Shown here: positions 35,334-43,017 of the stretch, one piece after another
Numbering within the stretch: position 1 is the stretch's first letter
How the letters are laid out: each line of letters opens with the position of its first letter
From: Rummeliibacillus sp. POC4
GTDB taxonomy: Bacteria > Bacillota > Bacilli > Bacillales_A > Planococcaceae
Assembly (NCBI RefSeq): GCF_003576525.1
Contig: NZ_QWUA01000020.1
Location: 1-63,324, forward strand
DNA length: 63,324 bases
Direction of reading: 5' to 3'
Notes under the pieces: model-generated
What the model saw: only the letters and a program-made list of their open reading frames with translations
What the model was told of the DNA's origin: nothing
Database searches by the model: none
Translations under genes and position numbers: made by a program

Positions 35334-35633
35334 ATGCATACTCCAATATTGTTACAAGAATTAGACGAGCAATATGTGCTTCATAAATTCGAAATTTTGA
35401 TACAACAAGCTTATGAAAAAGGAATTGAAGATGGCAAAAAACGTTTCACTTATCCGCCAGTGTTAAAACGTGAACATTTGAAAGAAATTCTATCAATTGA
35501 AATTCCAACAGTCGATAAGTTGACTCGTGATCCATCATTTCCGAGACTAACTGCAGTGTCTGCAAGATACCCAAGAGATGCAGTTTTTAAATGGATAGAA
35601 GAGAACACTACAAAAATTGAAAACTATTCTTAA
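35334..35633 (+). CDS. DUF771-family phage protein
   Basis: 99 aa. The C-terminal half, YPPVLKREHLKEILSIEIPT followed by RYPRDAVFKWIEEN, is the DUF771 signature, an HTH-like (excisionase-like) fold found in Firmicute phages. AAAGGTTG precedes the ATG. It may bind DNA as an excisionase or regulator; no direct evidence here separates these. Confidence 0.82.
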   Translation: MHTPILLQELDEQYVLHKFEILIQQAYEKGIEDGKKRFTYPPVLKREHLKEILSIEIPTVDKLTRDPSFPRLTAVSARYPRDAVFKWIEENTTKIENYS

Positions 35634-35717
35634 TTTAATTCTATCAAATATGGCAAAAAACGGTGTGCAACTTTAGTACACGAAGACATTCCATTGTGAC
35701 AAATAGGGGGAATTTAT

Positions 35718-36233
35718 ATGAGTAATATGCAATTTTTAATACGCGAACTGCGTGGGGAGAAAACACAGGAACAGTTTGCAGAAAAAATTGGAGTTTCAAG
35801 GGAAACGTTATCTCGATATGAGACAGGGCGTATCGATGTACCAATCACAGTTTTAAAAAAGATTTCAGAAGAATTGGATAATCCGGAATTCAATATGCGA
35901 TTACAATCTGAATTTTTCGGTACTGGTCCAGTTTATCTAGATGGACCGAACGTAGACCTACACAGATCAGCAGTAAAAGAAAAGACGTTAGAAGAATTGG
36001 AAGAGGCAATTTCTAGCCTTAAGGATACATGTTTATCAAAACCTTTAAAGAATTTTCAACCTTTTGAGATTCAAAAACTTAGGACTTCATTAGAAGAACT
36101 TGTTGAGGCTTCAACAGCAATTTTACAACTAACTGCTGTTCTCTGCTCAGAAGCTGGTATTAGTTATAAGGATCTTTGGACAGACCATTATCTTGATTTG
36201 GAAAGTCAAGGCTATATCGGGGGTATGAGATGA
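35718..36233 (+). CDS. Xre-family HTH protein with helical C-terminal domain
   Basis: 171 aa. HTH_3 domain at about 4-58 (LIRELRGEKTQEQFAEKIG, SRETLSRYETGRIDVPITVL). A helical C-terminal part (about 85-165) ends with DLWTDHYLDLESQGYIGG. AGGGGGAAT precedes the ATG. It overlaps the next small gene by 4 bp. It is the third Xre-type regulator in this early region and its role is unknown. Confidence 0.82.
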   Translation: MSNMQFLIRELRGEKTQEQFAEKIGVSRETLSRYETGRIDVPITVLKKISEELDNPEFNMRLQSEFFGTGPVYLDGPNVDLHRSAVKEKTLEELEEAISSLKDTCLSKPLKNFQPFEIQKLRTSLEELVEASTAILQLTAVLCSEAGISYKDLWTDHYLDLESQGYIGGMR

Positions 36234-36349
36234 GCAAGTTAAATATGTTTTTCTTCAATGAAGAAGTCATTTCTATATCTGATGGGATTTGGTTTTATGG
36301 AGGAATTCTAACAATGATAATACTAGGAAGTATCGTATTATGGCCATAA
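36230..36349 (+). CDS. Small membrane protein (39 aa)
   Basis: The start overlaps the preceding stop (ATGA). The protein has a short polar start (MSKLNMFFFNEEVIS) and one hydrophobic helix (about 20-38) ending IVLWP. It is translationally coupled to the HTH gene. Function unknown. Confidence 0.55.
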   Translation: MSKLNMFFFNEEVISISDGIWFYGGILTMIILGSIVLWP

Positions 36350-36353
36350 AAAA

Positions 36354-36382
36354 ACTGACTAACTTGTCGGAAGTTAATCAGT
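36354..36382. repeat. Inverted repeat after the 39-aa gene
   Basis: ACTGACTAACTT pairs with AAGTTAATCAGT (one wobble), 5-nt loop. There is an A7 run on its left, so on the minus strand it would resemble a terminator. No T run follows on the plus strand. Confidence 0.5.
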
Positions 36383-36428
36383 AAGTAAAATATCTATGGA
36401 TTTATTATATCACAGATAGGAGCAATTT

Positions 36429-36526
36429 GGTTCCTATCATGAAGCGTACAAATAGTATTTATACAAAAATATACTCAAAACTGGATTCGAGACACAGTTT
36501 TGTACGCTTCATGATGGGTGAGAACC
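36429..36526. repeat. Large inverted repeat before the replication genes
   Basis: A perfect 17-bp arm (36436-36452, ATCATGAAGCGTACAAA) is repeated inverted at 36499-36515. Outer GGTTC/GAACC and inner AGTAT/ATACT and AACTG/CAGTT pairs are also present. It lies 31 bp upstream of the replisome organiser start. Confidence 0.8.
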
Positions 36527-36556
36527 ATCAAAATAATTTTGGGGGAGAGATTTATA

Positions 36557-37450
36557 ATGGCGAAATTCAGATTGGTACATACATCATTTTGGAATGATCC
36601 ACGTGTTGTAGAAGAAATGACACCAGAAGATAAGTATTTCTTTTTATACTTGTTGACTAATGAATGTACATCACAAATTGGAATTTATCAAATTACGAAA
36701 AAACAAATGGCATTTGATTTAGGGCATTCAAATGAATCTATAAATGCTTTAATGCAACGTTTTTTAGATTATCACAAATTGATACGATACAATTCAGAAA
36801 CTAGGGAAATAGCAATAAAAAACTGGGGCAAATATAATCTAGCACGTGGCGGAAAACCTATCTTAGATTCTGTTATTTCTGAATTAAAACAGATAAAAGA
36901 TACTTCGTTAATTAAATGGGTTGGGGAAGAAGTAACAAATGAGAGTATAAAACAAATATTCGATACGTACAACGATACGTCTAACGTTACGTCAACGATA
37001 AGTGGACAAGAAAAAGAAGAAGAAAAAGAAGAAGAAAAAGAAGAAGAAAAAGAAGAAGAAGTTATTAAGCCGGGCAAGCCCGCCGACACCTCTCTTCCTT
37101 ATCAATCTATTGTTCTATATCTAAATAAAATGGCTGGTACAAATTATCGACATACAACAAAAAGAACTCAGCAACTTATTAAATCACGATTTAACGAAGG
37201 CTTCACAACAGAAGACTTTAAAACAGTGATTGATAAGAAAACAAAAGAATGGCTTCATGATCAACAATTCTCAAAGTACCTTCGCCCAGAAACACTCTTT
37301 GGTACAAAGTTTGAATCTTATTTGAATGAAAAGGTAGGTGGAAGAGATGGAAGCTTTAAGTGCAACACTTCAACAAATGATGGAAAAGAATCCAGAATTC
37401 AAGAAGCGAATGAAAGACGTGCAAAACTATTACGCGGAGAATCCAATTGA
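36557..37450 (+). CDS. Phage replisome organiser (DnaD-like, phage C-terminal domain)
   Basis: 297 aa. The N-terminal replisome-organiser domain (about 1-110, FRLVHTSFWNDPRVVEEMTP) is followed by a Lys/Glu low-complexity linker (DNA about 37009-37060). The conserved phage C-terminal domain (Phg_2220_C type, about 185-272, QSIVLYLNKMAGTNYRHTTK) ends the protein. It probably binds the phage origin and recruits the loader encoded next. The ATG at 36557 lies after GGGGGAGAG; an upstream in-frame start would contain that site. It overlaps the loader gene by 104 bp. Confidence 0.88.
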   Translation: MAKFRLVHTSFWNDPRVVEEMTPEDKYFFLYLLTNECTSQIGIYQITKKQMAFDLGHSNESINALMQRFLDYHKLIRYNSETREIAIKNWGKYNLARGGKPILDSVISELKQIKDTSLIKWVGEEVTNESIKQIFDTYNDTSNVTSTISGQEKEEEKEEEKEEEKEEEVIKPGKPADTSLPYQSIVLYLNKMAGTNYRHTTKRTQQLIKSRFNEGFTTEDFKTVIDKKTKEWLHDQQFSKYLRPETLFGTKFESYLNEKVGGRDGSFKCNTSTNDGKESRIQEANERRAKLLRGESN

Positions 37451-38297
37451 GCAAATCAATAAACCTTCTGATGAGTGTCCTTTTCATAATTGCGATGGTT
37501 CAGGATTTTTATGGTTTAAAGATTGGAGTGCAGCTACAGAAATCCAAAAGAACGGAAAGTTGGATGATGAAATAGTTTATAAGTCTGATAAAAAGTTCGA
37601 ATGGAAAGAGCCTTGTAAGTGTTATGAGCAACGGCAGAAACAAGTAGAACATAAACGTAATCTTGCAACAGCTGGAATCCCTAAATTATTTGCTAATGCA
37701 AGGTTTCAAAATTTTAGTACCAAATACGCAGGTGAGAATAAAGAAATTGCAACTATCGCAAAGACTGCAGCAATAAATTATGTAAGCAATTTTAATGTCA
37801 TGAGACAGAGTGGAAAAGGCCTTTATATCTATAGCGAGACTAAAGGTTCAGGTAAAACAAGGCTATCAGTAACAATTGCAAATGAACTTATAGATAATGG
37901 TGAATCAGTTTTAGTTGTAAAAGCTACTAACGTTTCTAAAGAGGTCCGTAAAACTTATAACAAAGATTCAGGAGTAGGTGAACTTGAAATTATTAAAGAA
38001 TTTCAACAATCACCAGTATTGATAATTGATGATATTGCAGTCGAAAAGCCAACAGACTTTATTGGTGAGCTACTATACAGCATCTTTGATTATCGTGTAG
38101 AACATAAACTTCCAACTATCGTAACATCGAATAAAACGATAGAAGAGATGTCAGATATGTATTCAGATGGTCGAGTAAGTAGTAGATTGAAAAAATTATG
38201 CATCGAAGTCTATATGCCAGAAGAATCTATGAGAGACCGCGAAAGCGAATACGAAAATAATCAGCTTGAGGAATTGCTTTTTAAGGAGGCTAACTAA
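37347..38297 (+). CDS. DnaC/DnaI-like helicase loader ATPase
   Basis: 316 aa. An N-terminal region with a zinc-knuckle-like CPFHNCDGSGFL...CKC pattern (about 45-95) is followed by an AAA+ domain: Walker A SETKGSGKTR, Walker B VLIIDDIAVE, sensor region IVTSNKT. It should load the host replicative helicase onto the phage origin together with the organiser protein. The ATG at 37347, after AGGTAGGTGG, is preferred over the GTG at 37338. The start lies inside the 3' end of the preceding gene in another frame. Confidence 0.9.
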   Translation: MEALSATLQQMMEKNPEFKKRMKDVQNYYAENPIEQINKPSDECPFHNCDGSGFLWFKDWSAATEIQKNGKLDDEIVYKSDKKFEWKEPCKCYEQRQKQVEHKRNLATAGIPKLFANARFQNFSTKYAGENKEIATIAKTAAINYVSNFNVMRQSGKGLYIYSETKGSGKTRLSVTIANELIDNGESVLVVKATNVSKEVRKTYNKDSGVGELEIIKEFQQSPVLIIDDIAVEKPTDFIGELLYSIFDYRVEHKLPTIVTSNKTIEEMSDMYSDGRVSSRLKKLCIEVYMPEESMRDRESEYENNQLEELLFKEAN

Positions 38298-38521
38298 TGA
38301 GTGGAAAAATGAAACCAACATTCATAGGATTTGGACCAACAAAAGCATACGCAGTTATCTTTTGGAAAAAGAATGATGACCTAGTTGCAAAAACAGTTTG
38401 CTATAGCGAACAAGATGTAAGTGAGATGTTTGGCAAGTTTGTAACTCCTGGATCTCTTTATAACGATTTTGACGGTTATGAAATCACTTATTTGAAAAAT
38501 AGAGAAGTGGCTGCATCATGA
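38297..38521 (+). CDS. Hypothetical phage early protein (74 aa)
   Basis: 74 aa. The ATG shares one base with the loader stop and follows AAGGAGG. It opens with basic residues (MSGKMKPTFIGF) and is otherwise unremarkable, with no domain recognised. It overlaps the next gene by 4 bp and belongs to the replication operon. Confidence 0.7.
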   Translation: MSGKMKPTFIGFGPTKAYAVIFWKKNDDLVAKTVCYSEQDVSEMFGKFVTPGSLYNDFDGYEITYLKNREVAAS

Positions 38522-38754
38522 CAACTCACCCCTTTAAAATCGGTAATCGTCAACCAAATCTAGTAGCGCATGAAATTGAAATGCTTGAAAAATTAAATGC
38601 AAAGCATCAAAAAAAGTACGGTACAAAAGACCGTCAGCAATATGTATTTGAAAACATTATCAGAGTGGAACGAGATTTTCAAAAGCAATGTTTCAATGTG
38701 TATTTTCAAAATGGTGAATGGTTTCACTATTGCTTAGATGGTGAGGTTTATTGA
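38518..38754 (+). CDS. Hypothetical phage early protein (78 aa)
   Basis: 78 aa, ATGA overlap with the preceding gene. It has a charged helical N-terminal part (HEIEMLEKLNAKHQKKYG) and a C-terminal strand-rich segment (CFNVYFQNGEWFHYCLDGEV). No family recognised. It is the last gene before a 380-bp non-coding stretch on this strand. Confidence 0.7.
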   Translation: MTTHPFKIGNRQPNLVAHEIEMLEKLNAKHQKKYGTKDRQQYVFENIIRVERDFQKQCFNVYFQNGEWFHYCLDGEVY

Positions 38755-38854
38755 TAGACATTAGAAGAATTAAGGTGAAGAAAATGAAAATGGAGTTTCT
38801 AATATTAATTAATATTTCCTTTCAACCACAATACCAACAGTTAGCGTTGCTATT

Positions 38855-38931
38855 GTGATCTTACATCACTAATTAAGATTTAAAGATATACAAATTTGAA
38901 TCTTAATAGTGAAGGTGATTTTAAAAATCAC
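38855..38931. repeat. Stacked inverted repeats in the 38755-39133 gap
   Basis: GTGAT-cttac-ATCAC (about 38855-38869), ATTAAGATT/AATCTTAAT (38872-38880 with 38899-38907) and a perfect GTGATTTT-A-AAAATCAC (38915-38931). They lie over the 3' part of the minus-strand 30-aa gene. Confidence 0.65.
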
Positions 38932-38961
38932 GCGAAAAGAAATTTTTCTTCTCCATTTCAT
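38869..38961 (-). CDS. Candidate minus-strand small protein (30 aa)
   Basis: The ATG (38961-38959) is 7 nt after a perfect GGAGGTG site and ends in TAG. The protein is basic at the start (MKWRRKISFRVIF) and otherwise beta-branched and hydrophobic (KITFTIKIQICISLNLN), like some small toxins or membrane-active peptides. A consensus-like promoter lies 33 bp upstream on the same strand. It is the only gene signal in the otherwise empty gap between 38754 and 39140. Function unknown. Confidence 0.5.
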   Translation of the reverse strand: MKWRRKISFRVIFKITFTIKIQICISLNLN

Positions 38962-38993
38962 TTTATCCACCTCCGTATTAAGTTATAAAGTAC

Positions 38994-39022
38994 ATTTTAG
39001 AGCATTTAAATGCCGATTTCAA
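38994..39022 (-). promoter_or_regulatory. SigA-type promoter reading leftward, with palindromic spacer
   Basis: TTGAAA (39022-39017) and TAAAAT (38999-38994) exactly 17 bp apart on the minus strand. The spacer contains the 12-bp palindrome GCATTTAAATGC (39002-39013), a potential operator. Confidence 0.6.
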
Positions 39023-39139
39023 GCGTTTTTTAGCCGTGCTTAGATGCCTGAATTTCGTTTAATTTAGCTTTTTTATTATTAATTTGTCTATTTGAATTGG
39101 ATAAATCAAAAAAATTTAGCGAAGCAAGGAGGAATGAAT

Positions 39140-39592
39140 TTGGTTAGGGTCTTAGATGCGTGTTGCGGCAGTCGAATGTTTTGGTTTGATAAGGAAAATG
39201 AAGATGTAATATTCATGGATAAACGAGAATTAAAAACCGAGTTATGCGATGGTAGAAAGCTAATTGTTGCACCAGATGTAGTGGCAGATTTTAGAGATAT
39301 GCCATTTGAAAACAACTCGTTTTATTTAGTTGTATTTGATCCACCACATTTGCTTAAAGCTGGTGAAGAATCTTGGTTGGCCAAAAAGTATGGAAAACTC
39401 GATGAAAATTGGCGCGAAGATTTGTCCAAAGGATTTGAGGAGTGCATGAGAGTGTTAAAGCCAAATGGAACATTAATTTTTAAGTGGAATGAAGATCAAA
39501 TTAAACTATCAGAAGTTTTAAAGTGTTTTGGACAAAATCCGTTATTCGGAAACAAGCGCAGCAAAACACACTGGTTGGTCTTTATGAAGTAG
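39140..39592 (+). CDS. SAM-dependent methyltransferase-like phage protein
   Basis: 150 aa. It opens VRVLDACCGSRMFWFDK, the motif I region of a small phage methyltransferase family, and has VVFDPPHL (motif IV) and RVLKPNGTLIFKW (C-terminal strands). The target, DNA or other, is unknown; DPPH differs from the DPPY of N6-adenine enzymes. The TTG at 39140 is 7 nt after AAGGAGG; the ATG at 39134 is only 1 nt away, so TTG is preferred. It may protect phage DNA from restriction. Confidence 0.8.
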   Translation: MVRVLDACCGSRMFWFDKENEDVIFMDKRELKTELCDGRKLIVAPDVVADFRDMPFENNSFYLVVFDPPHLLKAGEESWLAKKYGKLDENWREDLSKGFEECMRVLKPNGTLIFKWNEDQIKLSEVLKCFGQNPLFGNKRSKTHWLVFMK

Positions 39593-39633
39593 TTCAAACA
39601 CGTAAAAAATGTTCAAGTAATGGAGGTAAAACG

Positions 39634-39783
39634 TTGAATAACATTCAGATGCTTAGTAAAGAAGATCGTCTTGCAATGATAGATGCTTTAGCTATATTCG
39701 GAAAATATCCACGTGCTACTTACGAGAAATATTCGGATGAAAGATTAGCAGAAGAATATGATCGCATAGTAGGAAATACGTAG
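39634..39783 (+). CDS. BH0509-like small phage protein (49 aa)
   Basis: TTG start 6 nt after TGGAGGT. The sequence LSKEDRLAMIDALAIFGKYP with YSDERLAEEYDRI resembles the short BH0509-type proteins of Bacillus phages. Function unknown. Confidence 0.65.
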   Translation: MNNIQMLSKEDRLAMIDALAIFGKYPRATYEKYSDERLAEEYDRIVGNT

Positions 39784-39796
39784 AAAGGTGCATTTC

Positions 39797-39988
39797 ATGA
39801 ACAATAAAAACAGAAAAATAGTTAAATGTAATACACTGTTCGCTATCAAAAAACGTATTGAACAAGAAGAACTGCGTGGTTGGAGACAAATCAGCGATAT
39901 TAAATTCTTTCAATGCTTTGGTGGAGTTTATCAAGTATTAATGGAATTTGAAAATAATTGTACGAGGGGGAAGATGAATGCCATCTAG
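39797..39988 (+). CDS. Hypothetical phage protein (63 aa)
   Basis: The ATG at 39797 lies 6 nt after AGAAAGGTG. It is basic (MNNKNRKIVKCNTLFAIKKR) with no family recognised. It overlaps the next gene by 11 bp, in the early operon of small proteins. Confidence 0.65.
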   Translation: MNNKNRKIVKCNTLFAIKKRIEQEELRGWRQISDIKFFQCFGGVYQVLMEFENNCTRGKMNAI

Positions 39989-40244
39989 ACAGCCTTATTA
40001 CATTTTGTTTGATGATGAAAAATTAAACATTAATCTAGATTTTACACAACGCCAGGTACAAAATTTTGATCATATGTGGAAAGAGGGTTGTTCAATTTCA
40101 GAAATTGCTTTTAAACTACAACGAAAGAAAGTAGAAATTGAACTACTTGCAGAAGACAGATTTTTACGAAAAAAAATAAACGTTCGAAAGGGAGCGATGA
40201 AAGGTACAAAAGCCTGGGAAAAGAAAATAAAATTAGAGGTGTAG
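39978..40244 (+). CDS. HTH-like small phage protein (88 aa)
   Basis: GAGGGGGAAG precedes the ATG. A central segment, MWKEGCSISEIAFKLQRKKVE, has the pattern of a helix-turn-helix. It ends in a Lys-rich tail. This type recurs in Gram-positive phage early operons. Target unknown. Confidence 0.7.
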   Translation: MPSRQPYYILFDDEKLNINLDFTQRQVQNFDHMWKEGCSISEIAFKLQRKKVEIELLAEDRFLRKKINVRKGAMKGTKAWEKKIKLEV

Positions 40245-40248
40245 AGAT

Positions 40249-40521
40249 ATGCAGCAATTGGATATCTTTGATGTATTCAAAGAACAGGATGATTTAGAAA
40301 TTGTGAGACAACAACTTGCAAGGTTGCAACCTGGTCAAAATATTACTACAAATTCATTTGAAGTTAGAATGTCAGATAGGTTTATCGAGGTGGAATGTAC
40401 GGATCTATGTCATGAGCTATTTCATGAAAAAGAGGAAGTATTAAAATTTATTATTAATACTCTTGAAGAAGGAATAGAAGAAAATAAAAAAACATCAGAG
40501 TTTCCTCCAATGCTCAATTAA
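40249..40521 (+). CDS. Hypothetical phage protein (90 aa)
   Basis: It begins 4 bp after the previous stop, with a weak GGTGTAGAG site. The protein is acidic, with an N-terminal LDIFDVFKEQDDLEIVRQQL helix and a C-terminal EEVLKFIINTLEEGIEE. No domain recognised. Confidence 0.65.
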   Translation: MQQLDIFDVFKEQDDLEIVRQQLARLQPGQNITTNSFEVRMSDRFIEVECTDLCHELFHEKEEVLKFIINTLEEGIEENKKTSEFPPMLN

Positions 40522-40556
40522 TCTAGACAATTAATTATAGCATAGGGGGAAGCCTT

Positions 40557-40742
40557 TTGAATAAAACTTTAGAACGTAAAATGATAGCAGAAATTGATTT
40601 ACATGAAAATGCAGTATACGTAGTTTCAGGTGGAAGGCTTATACCTATAGAAAATCCTCCACTTGGATATGGTAAGCAAGAAATATGTTGGCAAAACGGA
40701 AAACCTACTCATAGTGAGATTAAATATACTAAGAAGTTTTAA
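40557..40742 (+). CDS. XtrA/YqaO-like phage protein (61 aa)
   Basis: TTG start after AGGGGGAAG. The NAVYVVSGGRLIPIENPPLG and NGKPTHSEIKYT segments match the small XtrA/YqaO family of PBSX and skin-element phages. Function unknown. Confidence 0.7.
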   Translation: MNKTLERKMIAEIDLHENAVYVVSGGRLIPIENPPLGYGKQEICWQNGKPTHSEIKYTKKF

Positions 40743-40805
40743 AGTAAGAAGTGAAAAATTACGTAATAGAATGATTTAGAGACATAAAGAAAGGAGAATC
40801 AATGC

Positions 40806-41039
40806 ATGGAAAGCAAAGAAGTAGTTGAGATTATACAAGCAGGATTAGCATGGGCGAATTGGACAGAAAATCAAAGAGAAGCGTTCATCATTGCAGGAGA
40901 AGCTGTAAGAAAACAAATACCACAACGAGTTATAAAAATTGAAGGTATATCAAGTCAAGCTTGTCCTACATGTAAATCAAGTGTAAATGGTAAGTATTGC
41001 TCATTTTGTGGGCAAAAATTAAGATACCGTAGTACGTAG
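40806..41039 (+). CDS. Small phage protein with zinc-ribbon tail (77 aa)
   Basis: AAAGGAGA precedes the ATG; a nearby ATG at 40802 is out of frame. The C-terminus holds CPTCKSSVNGKYCSFCGQK, a four-cysteine knuckle. The N-terminal helix (LAWANWTENQREAFIIAGEA) is of unknown role. Confidence 0.7.
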   Translation: MESKEVVEIIQAGLAWANWTENQREAFIIAGEAVRKQIPQRVIKIEGISSQACPTCKSSVNGKYCSFCGQKLRYRST

Positions 41040-41082
41040 ATGGTATGCAGTTGAAGAATTAAGCGACATAGGGAGGGATACT

Positions 41083-41322
41083 ATGAAAATTCCTAAACAC
41101 ATTATCAATAAGTTAATAAAAATAGATAAAAACGCTCAAGAATCAAAGAATCTAGCCTATGAAATCGAACAGTGGTTAGAAGGCAAAGGGATTGATACAG
41201 AAAGGTTCAGACAGGAGCAATTAAGTGTATTGGAATTAGCGGAATATGGAGAATTATCGAGTAATGTACATGAAATTACAAGCATGTTTCTTGAAAATAT
41301 CCATGAGATACAAGGAGATTAA
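41083..41322 (+). CDS. Hypothetical phage protein (79 aa)
   Basis: AGGGAGGG precedes the ATG. The sequence is helical and acidic, with no recognised domain (KHIINKLIKIDKNAQESKNL at the N-terminus). It sits in the early operon. Confidence 0.65.
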   Translation: MKIPKHIINKLIKIDKNAQESKNLAYEIEQWLEGKGIDTERFRQEQLSVLELAEYGELSSNVHEITSMFLENIHEIQGD

Positions 41323-41385
41323 TTACACATAACGTAGATGGAGTGAAACAACAGGAGAAAATTGTGAAATAAGGGAGGTAATAAT

Positions 41386-41718
41386 GTGCCTAAATTGGAG
41401 TTAAAGTCTATTAAAGATCGTGTATCTAAAGCGACACCAGGACCTTGGCATGAAATATTTGAAATCGGTTCAGTTATACTTTCTGACAATCCAAACTTGA
41501 TAAGAGTAGTAGATGATGAGGGGATTTCAACATATGGTGATAGTGATTTCATTGCTCATTCACGTCAAGACGTAGATGATCTAATAAAAGAAATTGAACG
41601 GTTATACAATGGTATCAACTTCATTATGAATGAAACACGAGACGATGAGACATGTGATTATCTATATCATTTGTTAAAAGGTTCAGAAGAAACAGCACAA
41701 ATTCATCGTTTTAAGTAA
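41386..41718 (+). CDS. Ead/Ea22-like phage protein (110 aa)
   Basis: GTG start after AGGGAGGT. The KDRVSKATPGPWHEIFE opening and DFIAHSRQDVDDLIKEIERL segment match the Ead/Ea22-type domain of phage early regions. Function unknown. It is the last gene before the strong terminator at 41816. Confidence 0.7.
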   Translation: MPKLELKSIKDRVSKATPGPWHEIFEIGSVILSDNPNLIRVVDDEGISTYGDSDFIAHSRQDVDDLIKEIERLYNGINFIMNETRDDETCDYLYHLLKGSEETAQIHRFK

Positions 41719-41815
41719 CTGAACAATTCGTAGATTTAATTCATCATAAAACTATGTGGAATTAAACAAATATGATAAACTATTCATAATTTAATAAGCT
41801 TACTGGAACAACCAG

Positions 41816-41869
41816 GAGCGTTAGATAAACACAGGAGATACCTGCGTTTATTTAGCGCTCTTTTTATTT
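41816..41869 (+). terminator. Strong terminator of the early operon
   Basis: A near-perfect stem of about 20 bp (GAGCGTTAGATAAAC...GTTTATTTAGCGCTC, with an inner CAGG/CCTG) is followed by TTTTTATTTT. It separates the early genes from the late regulator. Confidence 0.9.
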
Positions 41870-41888
41870 TGTCAAAGGAGGAAACAAA

Positions 41889-42404
41889 ATGAAAGAGTTG
41901 ATTGAAGAATATAAAGCTACACGAAAATATACAAGAAAAGTTTATAAAAATACACTGGAACGAATGAATACATGTGATGATGAATCATTGAAAGAAAAAC
42001 TATTAGAAGATTTATCGACAATAAGACAAATGATCAGTAGTTTGAGTTACTCCATAGAAGTAATGCAATCAGGTAGATTTAAAGGTCGCTCCATTGATAG
42101 ACGTGCAGCATATGAACGAGAAATACCAGTAAGTAACGAAGTGATTACAATGAACAGCGACAAAATGCAAAGACTACCTTTTGAATATACAGAGAATGAA
42201 GATGATGAAGAAGTAAAACGTCTATTAGCAAAAGAAATATCTAAAGTTCTTACGGCTAAAGAAAGAGAAATTTTTAATCTTGCTGCAAATAGTTTTAGTC
42301 ATAGACAAATTGGTGAAATATTGCATATACCAAAATCAACTGTACAAAGTACTTTGGAAAGGTGCAAATCTAAAATCATAGCAGAAGGTTGGGTGATTGT
42401 ATGA
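41889..42404 (+). CDS. Sigma-like late-gene activator (Xpf/YqaQ-like)
   Basis: 171 aa. The C-terminal region (about 112-168) is a sigma-70 region-4-like HTH: LTAKEREIFNLAANSFSHRQ and IPKSTVQSTLERCKSKI. The N-terminal part is helical. In PBSX the comparable Xpf protein switches on the late operon, and this gene sits at the same place, just before the head genes. AAAGGAGGA precedes the ATG. It overlaps the next gene by 4 bp. Confidence 0.8.
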   Translation: MKELIEEYKATRKYTRKVYKNTLERMNTCDDESLKEKLLEDLSTIRQMISSLSYSIEVMQSGRFKGRSIDRRAAYEREIPVSNEVITMNSDKMQRLPFEYTENEDDEEVKRLLAKEISKVLTAKEREIFNLAANSFSHRQIGEILHIPKSTVQSTLERCKSKIIAEGWVIV

Positions 42405-42958
42405 GATTTGTAGAGCCTATTCGAGACAAAGAACAACTTGAAGAACTAACAAATTATTTAAAAGAACATAATGAGCGAGACTATATCATGTGGATGATTG
42501 GCATTCATGTAGGTATCAGAATTTCAGATATTTTAAAACTGAAAGTGAAAGATGTTCGTAAACAAACACACTTAAAAATATTTGAACAAAAGACAAATAA
42601 ATATAAACGAGTTATCATTCCACCAAAGCTACGAAAAGAGTTAGATCAGTTCATTAAAGGCAAAAAGGACAATGAATTTCTGATTGCTTCCAGAGAAAAA
42701 ACAAAAACAGGAAAACAAAGGTCAATTACACGAAAAACAGCTTGGACTAATATTAATAAGGCAGCAAGAGCAATTGGATATCGTGAAAAGATTGGAACAC
42801 ATAGTATGAGAAAAACTTTTGGTTATCACTATTACAAGAAATATCATTCTGTAGGTGATTTAATGGTTCTATTCAATCATGCAGAAGAAGCAACAACTTT
42901 GCGCTACATAGGCATTGTACAAGACCAATTAGACAATAATATGGCGAATCTCTATTGA
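42401..42958 (+). CDS. Second, short tyrosine recombinase
   Basis: 185 aa. Phage-integrase catalytic domain alone: VGIRISDILKLKVKDV carries the first Arg, THSMRKTFGYHYYKK the His-x-x-Arg, FNHAEEATTLRYIG the second His and probable Tyr. It lacks an N-terminal core-binding domain. Such proteins lie beside the sigma-like regulator in several Firmicute phages, with an unproven role, perhaps in DNA resolution or regulation. The ATG overlaps the preceding stop. Confidence 0.82.
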   Translation: MRFVEPIRDKEQLEELTNYLKEHNERDYIMWMIGIHVGIRISDILKLKVKDVRKQTHLKIFEQKTNKYKRVIIPPKLRKELDQFIKGKKDNEFLIASREKTKTGKQRSITRKTAWTNINKAARAIGYREKIGTHSMRKTFGYHYYKKYHSVGDLMVLFNHAEEATTLRYIGIVQDQLDNNMANLY

Positions 42959-42975
42959 GGTTCGTTTTTTTATAT

Positions 42976-43017
42976 GCCATGAAATAGCTTAACAGAGCAT
43001 GTTCATGGCTATTTTTA
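42976..43017 (+). terminator. Terminator after the short recombinase gene
   Basis: GCCATGAA (42976-42983) pairs with TTCATGGC (43002-43009), then TATTTTTATG. Confidence 0.7.

Noticed and set aside
37009-37060. GAAAAAGAAGAA simple repeat
   Set aside because: It encodes a Glu/Lys linker inside the replisome organiser gene. It is low complexity and not an iteron array.
38784-38858. 24-codon plus-strand ORF after an AAGGTGAAG site
   Set aside because: Composition is unconvincing and it overlaps the structured region of a better-supported minus-strand gene. Kept only as a possibility.
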